A DNA stretch of 64,000 bases from Streptomyces sp. B93 (lineage in GTDB: Bacteria > Actinomycetota > Actinomycetes > Streptomycetales > Streptomycetaceae): contig NZ_JAGPXL010000027.1 in assembly GCF_018070565.1 (NCBI RefSeq), forward strand, positions 27,181 to 91,180. Reading direction: 5' to 3'. Of this stretch, positions 8,407 through 17,275 are shown one piece after another (the stretch's first letter is position 1; the number at the start of each line of letters is the position of its first letter). The notes under the pieces were generated by a model. The model did not search any database, was not told the origin of the DNA, and saw only the letters and a list, made by a program, of their open reading frames with translations. Both the position numbers and the translations under genes were made by a program.

Positions 8407-9450
8407 TCAGGCGGAGCGCTTGCGGGAGGCCGTCTTCTTCGCCGTCGTCTTCTTCTGGGTCTGCTTCTCGGCCTGGCCCGACTTCGAGGCGGCCGCCTTC
8501 TTCGCCGTCGACTTCCCGGCCGCGGGCTTCTTTGTCGCCGTGGACTTGCGGGCGGCGGCCGTCTTCTTCGCGGGCGCCTTCTTCGCGGTCGACTTCTTCC
8601 CCCCGGTCTCCTTGGGCGCGGCCCGGCCCGTCCCGCCCGGGAGCCGTCTGACCTCACCCGACTCCGCCTCCTCCCCGCGCGACTCCTTGGCGGCGCGGAC
8701 GCTGTTCTCCAGGGCGGCCATCAGGTCCAGCACCTTGCCGCCCTCGGCACGCTCGGGTGCCTCCGGCGGCGCCTCACCGGCCGCCTTGGCCGCGATGACC
8801 TCCTCCACGGCCTCGCGGTACTCGTCGTGCAGATCGGCCAGGTCGACCTCGCCGAGGGTGTCCATCAGGGCGTCCGCGAGATCGAGTTCCTTGTCGCGGA
8901 CCGTGACCCCGGCGTCCGGCGCGACGCCCTCCGGGGCGCGCACCTCGTCGGGCCAGAGCAGCCCGTGCATGGCGATGGCGTCGCCGACGACCCGGAGCAT
9001 GCCCAGGCGTTCCCGGCCGCGCAGCGCGAACTTGGCGATGGCGACCTTGTTGCTGCGCTTGAGGGCCTCACGCAGCAGGGTGTACGGCTTGGCGGCGGGC
9101 GCCCCGCCCGCGGCGAGGTAGTAGGCGGCGTCCATCTGGAGGGGGTCGATCCGGTCGCCCGGGACGAAGGCGACGATCTCGATCGTCTTGGCGGTCGGCA
9201 GCGGCAGATGGGCGAGGTCCTCGTCCGTGATGGGGATAATCGTGCCGTCGGCGTCCTCGTACCCCTTGCCGATCTCCGACTGGGTGACCTCGCGCTCCTC
9301 CAGTTCGCAGACCTTGCGGTAGCGAATGCGCCCGCCGTCCTCCGTGTGGATCTGGCGGAACGAGATCGAGTGGCTCTCGGTGGCGTTCACCAGCTTGATC
9401 GGGATGCTGACGAGCCCGAAGGAGATGGCTCCGTTCCAGATGGACCGCAC
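8407..9450 (-). CDS. ku: Ku-family DNA end-binding protein
   Basis: The protein has 347 residues beginning M-R-S-I-W-N-G-A-I-S-F-G-L, the hallmark Ku start. The core (to about residue 255) forms the homodimeric ring that binds double-strand DNA ends and recruits LigD for non-homologous end joining. The last 60 residues are an Ala/Lys-rich tail (repeats such as K-K-T-A-A and A-K-K-A) like the extended C-terminus of some actinobacterial Ku proteins, which binds DNA. GTG 9450 is chosen over GTG 9459 because AGAGG lies nine bases before it and the shorter form matches the family start. The gene is divergent from the LigD-type polymerase gene across 62 bases. Confidence 0.93.
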   Translation of the reverse strand: MRSIWNGAISFGLVSIPIKLVNATESHSISFRQIHTEDGGRIRYRKVCELEEREVTQSEIGKGYEDADGTIIPITDEDLAHLPLPTAKTIEIVAFVPGDRIDPLQMDAAYYLAAGGAPAAKPYTLLREALKRSNKVAIAKFALRGRERLGMLRVVGDAIAMHGLLWPDEVRAPEGVAPDAGVTVRDKELDLADALMDTLGEVDLADLHDEYREAVEEVIAAKAAGEAPPEAPERAEGGKVLDLMAALENSVRAAKESRGEEAESGEVRRLPGGTGRAAPKETGGKKSTAKKAPAKKTAAARKSTATKKPAAGKSTAKKAAASKSGQAEKQTQKKTTAKKTASRKRSA

Positions 9451-9512
9451 GAGCCGCACCTCTTTCAGATGGTTTGCACGTTTTCATATGACTTACATGA
9501 GATTCTCATCGT

Positions 9513-10394
9513 ATGGCTCCCATCACAGACGTGGAGGGGCGACGGATCGCGCTGAGCAACCTGGAGAAGGTCCTCTATCCGGCGACCGGCTTCACCAAGG
9601 CCGAGGTGCTGCACTACTACGCGACCACCGCCGAGGTCCTGCTCCCCCATCTGCGCGACCGGCCCGTGTCCTTCCTGCGGTACCCCGACGGACCGGACGG
9701 CCAGGTCTTCTTCACCAAGAACGTGCCGCCGGGCACCCCCGACTGGGTCACCACCGCCGAGGTGCCCCGCGTCGAGGGGCCCTCGCGGATGGTGCTGGTG
9801 CAGGACCTGCCGTCCCTGATGTGGGCCGCCAACCTGGTCACCGAGTTCCACACCCCGCAGTGGCCGGTCGGGGCGCCCGGCGAGGCCGACCGGCTGGTGT
9901 TCGACCTCGACCCCGGCACCCCCGCGACCGTCGTCGAGTGCTGCGAGGTCGCGCTCTGGCTGCGGGAGCGGCTGGCGGCCGACGGCTTCGAGGCATACCC
10001 GAAGACCTCCGGCTCCAAGGGGCTGCACCTGCTGGCGGCGGTGCGCCCGGCGCCCTCCGAGCGGGTGAGCGACTACGCCAGGGAACTCGCGGTGGCGGCG
10101 GAGCGGGCGATGCCCCGGTTGGTCGTACACCGGATGACGCGGAGCCTGCGGCCGGGAAAGGTGTTCGTCGACTGGAGCCAGAACGCCGCACGGAAGACCA
10201 CCGCCACCCCCTACACCCTGCGGGCCCGCCCCCGGCCCCTCGTCTCGGCCCCGGTGACCTGGGAAGAGGTCGAGAACTGCGGGGCGCCCGAGCAACTGGC
10301 CTTCACCGCCTCGGACCTCGGCCCCCGGGTGCAGGACTACGGCGATCTGCTGGCCCCGCTGCTCGACCCGGACCACGCCGGTCCGCTGCCCTAG
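9513..10394 (+). CDS. ligD: Stand-alone LigD-type primase/polymerase
   Basis: The protein has 293 residues comprising only the LigD polymerase (archaeo-eukaryotic primase) domain: the F-D-L-D-P-G metal-binding motif (Asp131, Asp133), S-G-S-K-G-L-H-L at 166-173, and the third carboxylate in V-D-W-S-Q-N (Asp220). There is no ligase or 3'-phosphoesterase domain, unlike mycobacterial LigD. It would fill gaps with nucleotides, often ribonucleotides, during end joining, and needs a separate ATP-dependent ligase encoded elsewhere. Divergent adjacency to ku supports the role. The short intergenic region probably carries both promoters. Confidence 0.92.
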   Translation: MAPITDVEGRRIALSNLEKVLYPATGFTKAEVLHYYATTAEVLLPHLRDRPVSFLRYPDGPDGQVFFTKNVPPGTPDWVTTAEVPRVEGPSRMVLVQDLPSLMWAANLVTEFHTPQWPVGAPGEADRLVFDLDPGTPATVVECCEVALWLRERLAADGFEAYPKTSGSKGLHLLAAVRPAPSERVSDYARELAVAAERAMPRLVVHRMTRSLRPGKVFVDWSQNAARKTTATPYTLRARPRPLVSAPVTWEEVENCGAPEQLAFTASDLGPRVQDYGDLLAPLLDPDHAGPLP

Positions 10395-10473
10395 CCCGCC
10401 GGGAGCGCCCGGGAGGGGGCGCGTCCGGCCCGCACACTCATCAGCCTCGTCAGCCTCGTCAGCAAGGAGCCGC

Positions 10474-11784
10474 ATGGACGCCCGACCACCCTCCCGCACC
10501 CTCGGCCGCACCCTCCTGACCGGCCTCACCGGCCTAGCCCTGGCCGCCGTCCCCTGCACCGCGACCGCGACTGCCGCGCCGGAGCCGACCACCGGCGCCG
10601 AGGTGGTCCTGGACTGGAACAGGACCGCCGAGGCCGTACTCAACCAGGACGCCAAGCTGTACTCGGCCGAGCAGTTCGTCTGGCACGGCTTCGTCTCCGC
10701 CGCCGTCTACAACGCAGTCGTCGGCATCGAGGGCCACTTCAAGCCCTACAAGTGGCGGGTCAGGGGCCCGCACGACGCCTCACCCGAGGCAGCCGCGGCG
10801 ACCGCCGCGCACCGGGTGCTGAGCACCTACTTCCCGGCGTCGAAGTCCCGCCTCGACACCGCCCTGCACGAGTCGCTGGCGAAGATCCCCGACGGCCCCG
10901 CCGAGGACCGGGGCGTCACCTTCGGCGAGCGGGCCGCACGCCATCTGGTCCGGCTGCGCGCCCATGACGGCCGGGACGCCAAGGTGACCTACGACCGGCC
11001 GCCCACGGCCGGCGTCTGGCGGCCCACCCCGCCCGCGAACGCCGAGTTCGCCCTGCCGTGGCTGACCCGCACCCGCCCGCTGCTGCTCGACTCCCCCGGC
11101 CAGCTGCTCCCGGAGCCGCCGCCCGCGCTGACCTCCCGGCAGTACGCCGCCGACGTGGCGGAGGTACGGGCGCTGGGCGGGAAGGACAGCACGGCGCGCA
11201 CCGCACGGCAGACCGAGACCGCGCGGTTCTTCGCCGACGTGCTGCCGGTGCAGTTCCAGACCGCCTACCGCGGCTGGGCCACCCGGCACGGCCTCGACCT
11301 GGCGGAGACGGCGCTGCTGTTCGCCGCCGCCAACACCGCGACCGCCGACGCGACGATCTCCGCCTGGCACGCCAAGTACACCCACGCCCAGTGGCGCCCG
11401 ATCACCGCGATCCGGCTCGCCGGCACCGACGGCAACCCCGCCACCGAACCCGACCCGGACTGGGAACCCCTGCTGCGCACCCCCGCCTACCCGGACTACG
11501 TCAGCGGCCACTGCGCGGTCGACGGCGCCGCCGTGACCGTACTGGACCTGCTCGGCGACCGGCTCGGCGACCGCGCCCGGGACGGCGACGACCTCGACCT
11601 GCGCATCGCGTCGGCGGTCACCGGCACCACCCGCACCTACCACAGCGCCGCCGACTTCAACCGGGACGTACGGGACGCCCGGGTCCTCGGCGGGGTGCAC
11701 TTCCGCACCAGCGACGACGTCGGCAACCGGATGGGCAGGCACATCGGCCACCTGTCCGTCGAGCGGCACTTCACCCCGGTGTGA
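10474..11784 (+). CDS. Secreted vanadium-dependent haloperoxidase/PAP2-like protein
   Basis: The protein has 436 residues with a Sec-type signal peptide (basic start, hydrophobic stretch to about residue 33, cleavage near A-T-A-A-P). The C-terminal half has the vanadate/phosphate pocket motifs of the PAP2/haloperoxidase fold: K-Y-T-H-A-Q-W-R-P-I-T-A-I-R, then P-D-Y-V-S-G-H-C with the catalytic His, then G-G-V-H-F-R-T-S-D-D. The fold covers both acid phosphatases and vanadium haloperoxidases; the Lys/Arg spacing and length favour the haloperoxidase-like branch, but halide oxidation is unproven. AAGGAG precedes the ATG. It is monocistronic and convergent with the NERD-like gene. Confidence 0.85.
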   Translation: MDARPPSRTLGRTLLTGLTGLALAAVPCTATATAAPEPTTGAEVVLDWNRTAEAVLNQDAKLYSAEQFVWHGFVSAAVYNAVVGIEGHFKPYKWRVRGPHDASPEAAAATAAHRVLSTYFPASKSRLDTALHESLAKIPDGPAEDRGVTFGERAARHLVRLRAHDGRDAKVTYDRPPTAGVWRPTPPANAEFALPWLTRTRPLLLDSPGQLLPEPPPALTSRQYAADVAEVRALGGKDSTARTARQTETARFFADVLPVQFQTAYRGWATRHGLDLAETALLFAAANTATADATISAWHAKYTHAQWRPITAIRLAGTDGNPATEPDPDWEPLLRTPAYPDYVSGHCAVDGAAVTVLDLLGDRLGDRARDGDDLDLRIASAVTGTTRTYHSAADFNRDVRDARVLGGVHFRTSDDVGNRMGRHIGHLSVERHFTPV

Positions 11785-11797
11785 TCACCGGCGTGGC

Positions 11798-12610
11798 TCA
11801 GAGCCGCGCCCAGGTGTGCCGGTCCCGGGCCATGGCGTGCAGCGCCTCCACGTCCGCCGGTTTGAGCACCCCGCCCAGCCGGAGCAGGGTGCCGAGGTCC
11901 GCGTCGGTGAGGACGCGGACCTCGCGCGGCGGCACGGTGAAGGTGAGCGCGCTGGGTTCCACCACGGCCAGCACCGGGCGCACCTCGGCGGTGAGGGCGT
12001 GGGAGGCGCGGGCGGCGTCGGCGCGCACCCGGCGCAGCAGCGGCAGCGGTTCCCGGCGGCCCGGCGCCACCATCGGGTCGGCGATCCGCACCCGCTGCCT
12101 GCGGGCGTACAGGCTGTGTACGGCGAACAGTCCGCCCGGGCCGATCAGCAGGTGGTGGACGCGGTCGCCGCCGGGCAGCGGCAGGGAGTGCAGGGCGTGC
12201 CAGCCCGCCGCGTCCATCCGGTCCAGCGCCTCACCGACGGTCCGCTCGGCCTGGAGCCGGTGCCGCCTGGGGTCGGTGCGGAGCCTGCGGGTGGGGCCGG
12301 GGTCCCGGTCGAGGTCGACCAGGAGGGCCTCGCCGGGGCGGTTGGGGGCCAGGTCGTCGTCCGGGTGCAGGGAGAGCCTGGCCAGCTCGGCGGGGGTCGG
12401 CACAGGGGGCGGGCCGACGGCGACCTCGCCGGTGAGGAAGGGGCCGAGGGCTTCGAGGACGTCGTCCCTGCGGTCGTCGCTGAGCAGGTTCACCCGGGCC
12501 GCCTCACGGTCGTACCAGGCGATGTTCCGACCGTCGGTGAGACAGACGTAGAGGCGTTCCTGGCCGTGTCGCCAGGCCGGTACGACGCGCAGTTGGCTCG
12601 TTCCGCTCAT
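11798..12610 (-). CDS. NERD-domain-like protein
   Basis: The protein has 270 residues. The middle region (about 130-215) resembles a nuclease-related (NERD) domain, with H-H-L-L-I-G-P-G-G-L-F-A-V and a later V-L-A-V-V-E-P strand. The N-terminus (W-R-H-G-Q-E-R-L-Y-V-C) and the C-terminal helical part are found in similar Streptomyces proteins of unknown role. NERD proteins are thought to act on DNA, but catalytic residues are not certain here. ATG 12610 is chosen because GGGGTG sits six bases upstream; the ATG two codons earlier overlaps this site. No operon partner. Confidence 0.6.
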   Translation of the reverse strand: MSGTSQLRVVPAWRHGQERLYVCLTDGRNIAWYDREAARVNLLSDDRRDDVLEALGPFLTGEVAVGPPPVPTPAELARLSLHPDDDLAPNRPGEALLVDLDRDPGPTRRLRTDPRRHRLQAERTVGEALDRMDAAGWHALHSLPLPGGDRVHHLLIGPGGLFAVHSLYARRQRVRIADPMVAPGRREPLPLLRRVRADAARASHALTAEVRPVLAVVEPSALTFTVPPREVRVLTDADLGTLLRLGGVLKPADVEALHAMARDRHTWARL

Positions 12611-12719
12611 GCACATCACCCCACGACCATGGGAACAGGCGGGGTGCTGCGCGGGCAAGAACCCGGCTACCTTTGAGAGGAGTTGACCGGGTCGTTCCGA
12701 GTCGGTTGGGGAGGCGCCC

Positions 12720-13226
12720 TTGCACAGCCGTGGTGCGGAAGGTGAGGTTCCGGCTCCGGAGAGTCCCTGGAACGAGATCGTGCCCGGTCTGTGGATGGGC
12801 GGCCACCAGTTCGCCAGGACACCGGGACGGCTGGAGTCCGCGGTGGTCAGGGACGACTTCGACCTGGTGCAGAGCCTGCTGCGGCTGCCCGGGCACGGGC
12901 CGGACCCCGGTGTGGAGCACCAGGTGTGGCCCATCCCGGACGGGCCCCTGGACGGCACCCAGCTGGCGGGCGTCATCCGGCTCGCCGAGGCCGCCTGCGC
13001 GGCGCTCGACCAGGGCCGCCGGGTCCTCGTCCGCTGCTTCCACGGCTACAACCGCTCCGGACTCGTCGTCGCCCACGCCCTGATCCGCCGAGGACGCTCC
13101 GCCGAGGACGCCGTCCGCCTGATCCGCGGCCGCCGCTCTCCCTGGGCCCTGCACAACGACCTGTTCGTCGAGTACCTCCGGGCCGGTCTGCCGACCGCAC
13201 GCCTCCTGGAGGAACTGGCCGAATAA
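12720..13226 (+). CDS. Dual-specificity/tyrosine-type protein phosphatase
   Basis: The protein has 168 residues with the cysteine-phosphatase signature C-F-H-G-Y-N-R-S (Cys106, Arg112), preceded by an N-terminal W-x-E-I-V-P-G-L-W-M-G strand as in dual-specificity phosphatases. The residue before the catalytic Cys is Arg rather than the usual His, a minor departure. The start is TTG, supported by GGGGAGG five bases upstream. Reversible Tyr or Ser/Thr dephosphorylation in the cytoplasm is likely; the substrate is unknown. It is transcribed divergently from the NERD-like gene over a 109-base gap. Confidence 0.85.
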   Translation: MHSRGAEGEVPAPESPWNEIVPGLWMGGHQFARTPGRLESAVVRDDFDLVQSLLRLPGHGPDPGVEHQVWPIPDGPLDGTQLAGVIRLAEAACAALDQGRRVLVRCFHGYNRSGLVVAHALIRRGRSAEDAVRLIRGRRSPWALHNDLFVEYLRAGLPTARLLEELAE

Positions 13227-13325
13227 CGCCGCAGGCCCCGACAGCCCAGGCGAGAAGGCCGCGGCCGGTACGCCCGCATAAGGTGTACGGCGCCAGCCCC
13301 GATTCCGCCGCCCTCCAGGAGCACC

Positions 13326-14060
13326 GTGCCCGTACCCCGCCGCGCGCTCTCCGCCGTCATGGGAGCCCTCCTCCTGGCGGCCACCGCGGCCTGTGGTGAC
13401 GCCGGGGGGCTGGTCGCGGCCGGGGGGACACCGACCGCGGTCAGCCCGGACAAGCTCTGGCCGAAACTGACCCCCGCGTCGAGCCCGGCGTTCGACATCG
13501 GGGAGGTCGACCGGGAGGTCGTCAAGGGCGTGCCCGTGCCCGACGACGACATCCGCGAGGCGGACCCGGTGGCGGTGGTACGGGCGGAGATCGCCGCGCA
13601 CCCGAAGGACTACGACGGCGGCGGGGCGCCGTACCGGGAGACCGCCCGGCGCATCGACGACTGCGCGCACGCCGGGCAGGGCGGTACGTGCCCCGTCCTG
13701 CGGCCCTACTACCGGGACCTCACCGGGGACGGCCGCCCGGAACTGACCCTCGGCTTCCGGCTGCTGCCGGAGGACCTGACCGCGGTCCGGGTCTACACCG
13801 TCGACCGGCACCGCCTGACGCAGATCATGGCCTACGAGGACGCGGTGAGCGGGGTGGAGCTGGCCGACCGGTCGGTGATCATCCGGGCGCCCTCGGAGGT
13901 CGCGGGGTACGAGTACCGGCTCCAGTGGACCTGGGCCGAGGACCAGGGCGCGATGCTGCTCACCCACGACGAGATGCTGCGCACCGACGGCCACCAGCAC
14001 CTGCCCCGGGCCACCCGCTCCCCGTCCGCGTCCCCCGCCCCCTCCGCGAGCCCCCGATGA
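13326..14060 (+). CDS. Putative lipoprotein coupled to a sensor kinase
   Basis: The protein has 244 residues with a basic start, a hydrophobic core and a lipobox-like A-T-A-A-C-G near residue 23, so it is probably an outer-face lipoprotein. No known domain is recognised. The mature part is charged, with a D-L-T-G-D-G-R-P-E-L segment that looks like a calcium- or FG-GAP-like loop. The GTG start has AGGAG four bases before it. The stop overlaps the histidine kinase start (ATGA, 14057-14060), so the two are translated together. By analogy with CseA, which restrains CseC, it may tune kinase activity; this is inference. Confidence 0.7.
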   Translation: MPVPRRALSAVMGALLLAATAACGDAGGLVAAGGTPTAVSPDKLWPKLTPASSPAFDIGEVDREVVKGVPVPDDDIREADPVAVVRAEIAAHPKDYDGGGAPYRETARRIDDCAHAGQGGTCPVLRPYYRDLTGDGRPELTLGFRLLPEDLTAVRVYTVDRHRLTQIMAYEDAVSGVELADRSVIIRAPSEVAGYEYRLQWTWAEDQGAMLLTHDEMLRTDGHQHLPRATRSPSASPAPSASPR

Positions 14061-15331
14061 GGCTCACCCTGCCCCGCTGGACCGGCACCCTCGCGGTGAA
14101 GACGGCCGTCTTCATCACCGTGATGTGCTGTGCGCTCGCCGCGCTCCTCGGCGCCCTCGTCCATGTCTCGGTGACCAACCAGACCGTCGGCCAGGCCCGC
14201 GACCAGGCCCTGTCCCGGCTCACCGACGCGGCACGCGCCTACCAGGCCGGGGACACCCTGATGCCGGGCGCCGGGATCGACCCGCCCGGACTGCCCCCGG
14301 CGCTGCGGGAGCTGGCGGCGGACGGGGAACGCGGCACGATGGTCGCCCAGCACCGGGGGCGGCCCACCATGTGGGCGGCGGGGCCCGCGGACGACGGCCG
14401 GGCGCTCGCCGTCGCGGTGGACTACTCGCAGCAGGCCCGCACGATCGACGGGCTCGACCGGGCGATCGTCTGGTCCGCGGTGCCCGCGATCGGTACGACG
14501 CTGCTGCTGGGCTCGCTGGCGGTGACCCGGGTGACCCGGCGGCTGCACGCCACGGCCCGGGTCGCCCGTCGGATCAGCGCGGGTGACCTGGACGCCCGCG
14601 TCCACGACGACCGCTCCCGGGACACCCGGGGCCGCGACGAGGTGGCCGCGGTCGCCGCCGCGCTGGACTCGATGGCGGCGTCGTTGCAGGGCAAGCTGCT
14701 GAGCGAGCAGCGGTTCACCGCGGATGTCGCGCACGAGCTGCGCACCCCGCTGACCGGGCTGCACGCGGCGGCGGAGCTGCTGCCGCCGGGCCGCCCGACC
14801 GAGCTGGTGCGGGACCGGGTGGCGGCGCTGCGCACGCTCACCGAGGACCTGCTGGAGATCTCCCGCCTCGACACCGGGCGGGAGCGGCTCGAACTGGGCA
14901 CCGAGGAGCTGGGCGCCCTGGCCCGCCGGGTGGTGCGGGCGACGGGCGGCGGCACGGAGGTCAGGGTGGTGCGCGACGCCCGGGTGGAGACCGACCGGCG
15001 GCGTCTGGAGCGGGTCCTGGGCAACCTGGTCGCCAACGCCCACCGCCATGGGCGGCGTCCGGTGACCCTCTCGGTGAACGGCCCGGTCATCACCGTACGG
15101 GACCGCGGGGACGGCTATCCCGGGTACCTGGTGGCCCACGGTCCGCAGCGGTTCCGTACCGAGGGCGGGGCCAAGGGGCACGGTCTGGGGCTGACGATCG
15201 CGCTCGGTCAGACGGAGGTGCTGGGTGCCCGGCTGGAGTTCGGCAATCCCCCCGACGGCGGAGCGGAGGCCCGGCTGACCCTCCCTCAGCGGCCCCCGGC
15301 CCAGGGCGCCCGCCCTGATGGCTCAATGTGA
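14057..15331 (+). CDS. Sensor histidine kinase without adjacent regulator
   Basis: The protein has 424 residues: a transmembrane segment at about 14-36, a short extracytoplasmic loop, a second segment at about 138-157, a HAMP domain, a HisKA domain with A-H-E-L-R-T-P (His226), then an ATPase domain with N-L-V-A-N-A-H, D-R-G-D-G and G-H-G-L-G-L-T. All kinase motifs are intact. No response regulator lies within the neighbouring genes, so it is an orphan kinase whose partner is elsewhere. Coupling to the upstream lipoprotein gene suggests envelope sensing. Confidence 0.9.
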   Translation: MRLTLPRWTGTLAVKTAVFITVMCCALAALLGALVHVSVTNQTVGQARDQALSRLTDAARAYQAGDTLMPGAGIDPPGLPPALRELAADGERGTMVAQHRGRPTMWAAGPADDGRALAVAVDYSQQARTIDGLDRAIVWSAVPAIGTTLLLGSLAVTRVTRRLHATARVARRISAGDLDARVHDDRSRDTRGRDEVAAVAAALDSMAASLQGKLLSEQRFTADVAHELRTPLTGLHAAAELLPPGRPTELVRDRVAALRTLTEDLLEISRLDTGRERLELGTEELGALARRVVRATGGGTEVRVVRDARVETDRRRLERVLGNLVANAHRHGRRPVTLSVNGPVITVRDRGDGYPGYLVAHGPQRFRTEGGAKGHGLGLTIALGQTEVLGARLEFGNPPDGGAEARLTLPQRPPAQGARPDGSM

Positions 15332-15402
15332 CGGGCGGCGCCCGCACCCCCCTCCTAATGTGGCGATTAGTCAGGTTCGCCCCCTTCACGGAGGTATCTC
15401 CC

Positions 15403-15825
15403 ATGTTCGTGCGCTCCGCACTCGCCCGTCTCGCCATAGCCGCCGCGGCCACCGCCCTCGCCTCCGCCGTCGCGGTCACCCCCGCGACCGCCGGGGAGGA
15501 ACGGGGCGGCGACGGCGTCGGCGGCGACAGCAGCCAGCTCGAGTTCGATCCCCGCCACGACAGCGGGAGTCACCACTCCGGCCAGAACCCACGCCTCTAC
15601 AAGGGCCGGGTCACCGCGAGCACCCTGCTGCTGCGCAGCGCCCCCAACCGGGGCAGCCAGGTCATCGGGACCGCCCACCGGGGTCAGATCGTCAAGATCT
15701 TCTGCAAGACGGTGGGCCAGAACGTGGACGGCAACAACCGGTGGTACCTCCTCACGAACGGCACCTGGGCCTGGGCCTCGGCCCGCTACATCGACAACAT
15801 CGGCCCCGCACCGCGCTGGTGCTGA
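15403..15825 (+). CDS. Secreted SH3-like domain protein
   Basis: The protein has 140 residues with a clear signal peptide (cleavage near T-P-A-T-A-G-E, about residue 31). A C-terminal bacterial SH3-like domain follows, with the typical L-L-L-R-S-A-P-N start, G-T-A-H-R-G-Q turn and W-A-W-A-S-A-R-Y end. Such domains bind cell-wall or peptide ligands outside the cell. Two cysteines (in I-F-C-K and at the C-terminal W-C) could form a disulphide. GGAGG precedes the ATG. It sits just after the sensor kinase but has its own 71-base gap, so it may be separately transcribed. Confidence 0.8.
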   Translation: MFVRSALARLAIAAAATALASAVAVTPATAGEERGGDGVGGDSSQLEFDPRHDSGSHHSGQNPRLYKGRVTASTLLLRSAPNRGSQVIGTAHRGQIVKIFCKTVGQNVDGNNRWYLLTNGTWAWASARYIDNIGPAPRWC

Positions 15826-15889
15826 CGCGCCCGGCGGACACCCGGGCACACAAGGCGCGCAAGGAGTTGCATTTGGATAAGTTCCGGAC

Positions 15890-17275
15890 ATGAACCAGGC
15901 CGGAACCACCAAGGCCGGAACCCTCGTCACGGCGGACGCTTCCCCACCCGCCGTACGACTCCCCCGGCGCCGTGGCATCGAACTCGCCCTCATCGTCGTC
16001 GCCGTGCTGCTGTCGGTGTACGGCTACTGCGAGGTCGGCCTGGCCCGGCAGGGCACCGTCCCGCCCGGCGCCGCCGGTTACGGCGCCGGGCTGGGCGTGC
16101 TCGCCCTGCTCGCCCATCTCGCCGTACGGCTGCGCGCCCCGTACGCGGACCCGCTGCTGCTGCCCATCGGGGTGCTGCTCAACGGGCTCGGCCTGGTGCT
16201 GATCTACCGCCTGGACCTGGAGACGTCCGGCGACCCCGCGGCGCCCGCCCAGCTGGTCTGGTCGACGCTCGGCGTGGCCCTGTTCATCGGGATCGTCCTC
16301 ATCCTCCGCGACCATCGCGTCCTCCAGCGCTACACCTACGTCTGCGTGGCCGCGGCGCTCGGCCTGCTGACGCTGCCGATCCTCTTCCCCGCGGTGAACG
16401 GCGCCCGCATCTGGATCCGCGTCGCCGGTTTCTCCATCCAGCCCGGCGAGTTCGCCAAGGTGCTGCTCGCGGTGTTCTTCGCCGCCTACCTGGCCGCCAA
16501 CCGCACCGCGCTGACGTACACCGGCCGCCGTATCCGGCGGCTCCAGCTGCCCACCGGCCGGGTGCTGGGCCCCGTCGTCGCCGTCTGGCTGGTCAGCGTC
16601 GGCGTCCTCGTCCTGGAACGCGACCTCGGCACGTCGTTGCTCTTCTTCGGCCTCTTCGTCGTCCTCCTCTACGTCGCCACCGGCCGCACCGGCTGGATCG
16701 CCGTCGGCCTGCTGCTCGCGGTGCTCGGCGCGGTCGCGGTGGGACACCTCGAACCGCATGTCGCGGCCCGCATCCAGGACTGGCTGCACCCCTACGCGTC
16801 GATCGAGGCGGGCCAGGGCCCCAGCCAGCTCGCCCAGTCCCTGTTCGCCTTCACCGCGGGCGGCCTGCTCGGCACCGGCCTCGGACTCGGCCACTCCGTC
16901 CTCATCGGGTTCGCCGTCAAGTCCGACTTCATCCTGGCGACCGCCGGCGAGGAACTGGGCTGGGTCGGCCTGTCCGCGATCTTCCTCCTCTACGGCCTCC
17001 TCGTGGAGCGCGGCTACCGGGCGGGCCTCGCCCTGCGCGACCCGTTCGGGCGGCTGCTCGCGGTCGGGCTCGCCTCGATCGTGGCGCTCCAGGTGTTCGT
17101 CATCGCGGGCGGCGTGACCGGCCTGATCCCCCTGACCGGCATGGCGATGCCGTTCCTGGCCCAGGGTGGCTCCTCGGTGGTCACCAACTGGGCGATCCTC
17201 GCCCTGCTGATCCGCCTCAGCCACTCCGCCCGCCACCAGCCCGACCCCCGCCCCGCCCACCGGGTGGCGGCGTGA
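15890..17275 (+). CDS. FtsW/RodA/SpoVE-family SEDS protein
   Basis: The protein has 461 residues, polytopic, with about ten membrane segments. SEDS motifs include N-G-A-R-I-W-I-R, the E-R-D-L-G-T-S equivalent of the family E-x-D-L-G-T-A, G-P-S-Q-L-A-Q-S-L-F-A-F-T-A-G-G-L-L-G and A-G-E-E-L-G-W-V-G. SEDS proteins polymerise glycan strands from lipid II and act with a class B PBP, which is encoded 430 bases downstream on the same strand. The stop overlaps a GTG (17272) that opens a repeat-containing frame, so a three-gene coupled unit is possible. Streptomyces carries several SEDS proteins, so assignment to division or to sporulation septation cannot be made here. Confidence 0.93.
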   Translation: MNQAGTTKAGTLVTADASPPAVRLPRRRGIELALIVVAVLLSVYGYCEVGLARQGTVPPGAAGYGAGLGVLALLAHLAVRLRAPYADPLLLPIGVLLNGLGLVLIYRLDLETSGDPAAPAQLVWSTLGVALFIGIVLILRDHRVLQRYTYVCVAAALGLLTLPILFPAVNGARIWIRVAGFSIQPGEFAKVLLAVFFAAYLAANRTALTYTGRRIRRLQLPTGRVLGPVVAVWLVSVGVLVLERDLGTSLLFFGLFVVLLYVATGRTGWIAVGLLLAVLGAVAVGHLEPHVAARIQDWLHPYASIEAGQGPSQLAQSLFAFTAGGLLGTGLGLGHSVLIGFAVKSDFILATAGEELGWVGLSAIFLLYGLLVERGYRAGLALRDPFGRLLAVGLASIVALQVFVIAGGVTGLIPLTGMAMPFLAQGGSSVVTNWAILALLIRLSHSARHQPDPRPAHRVAA

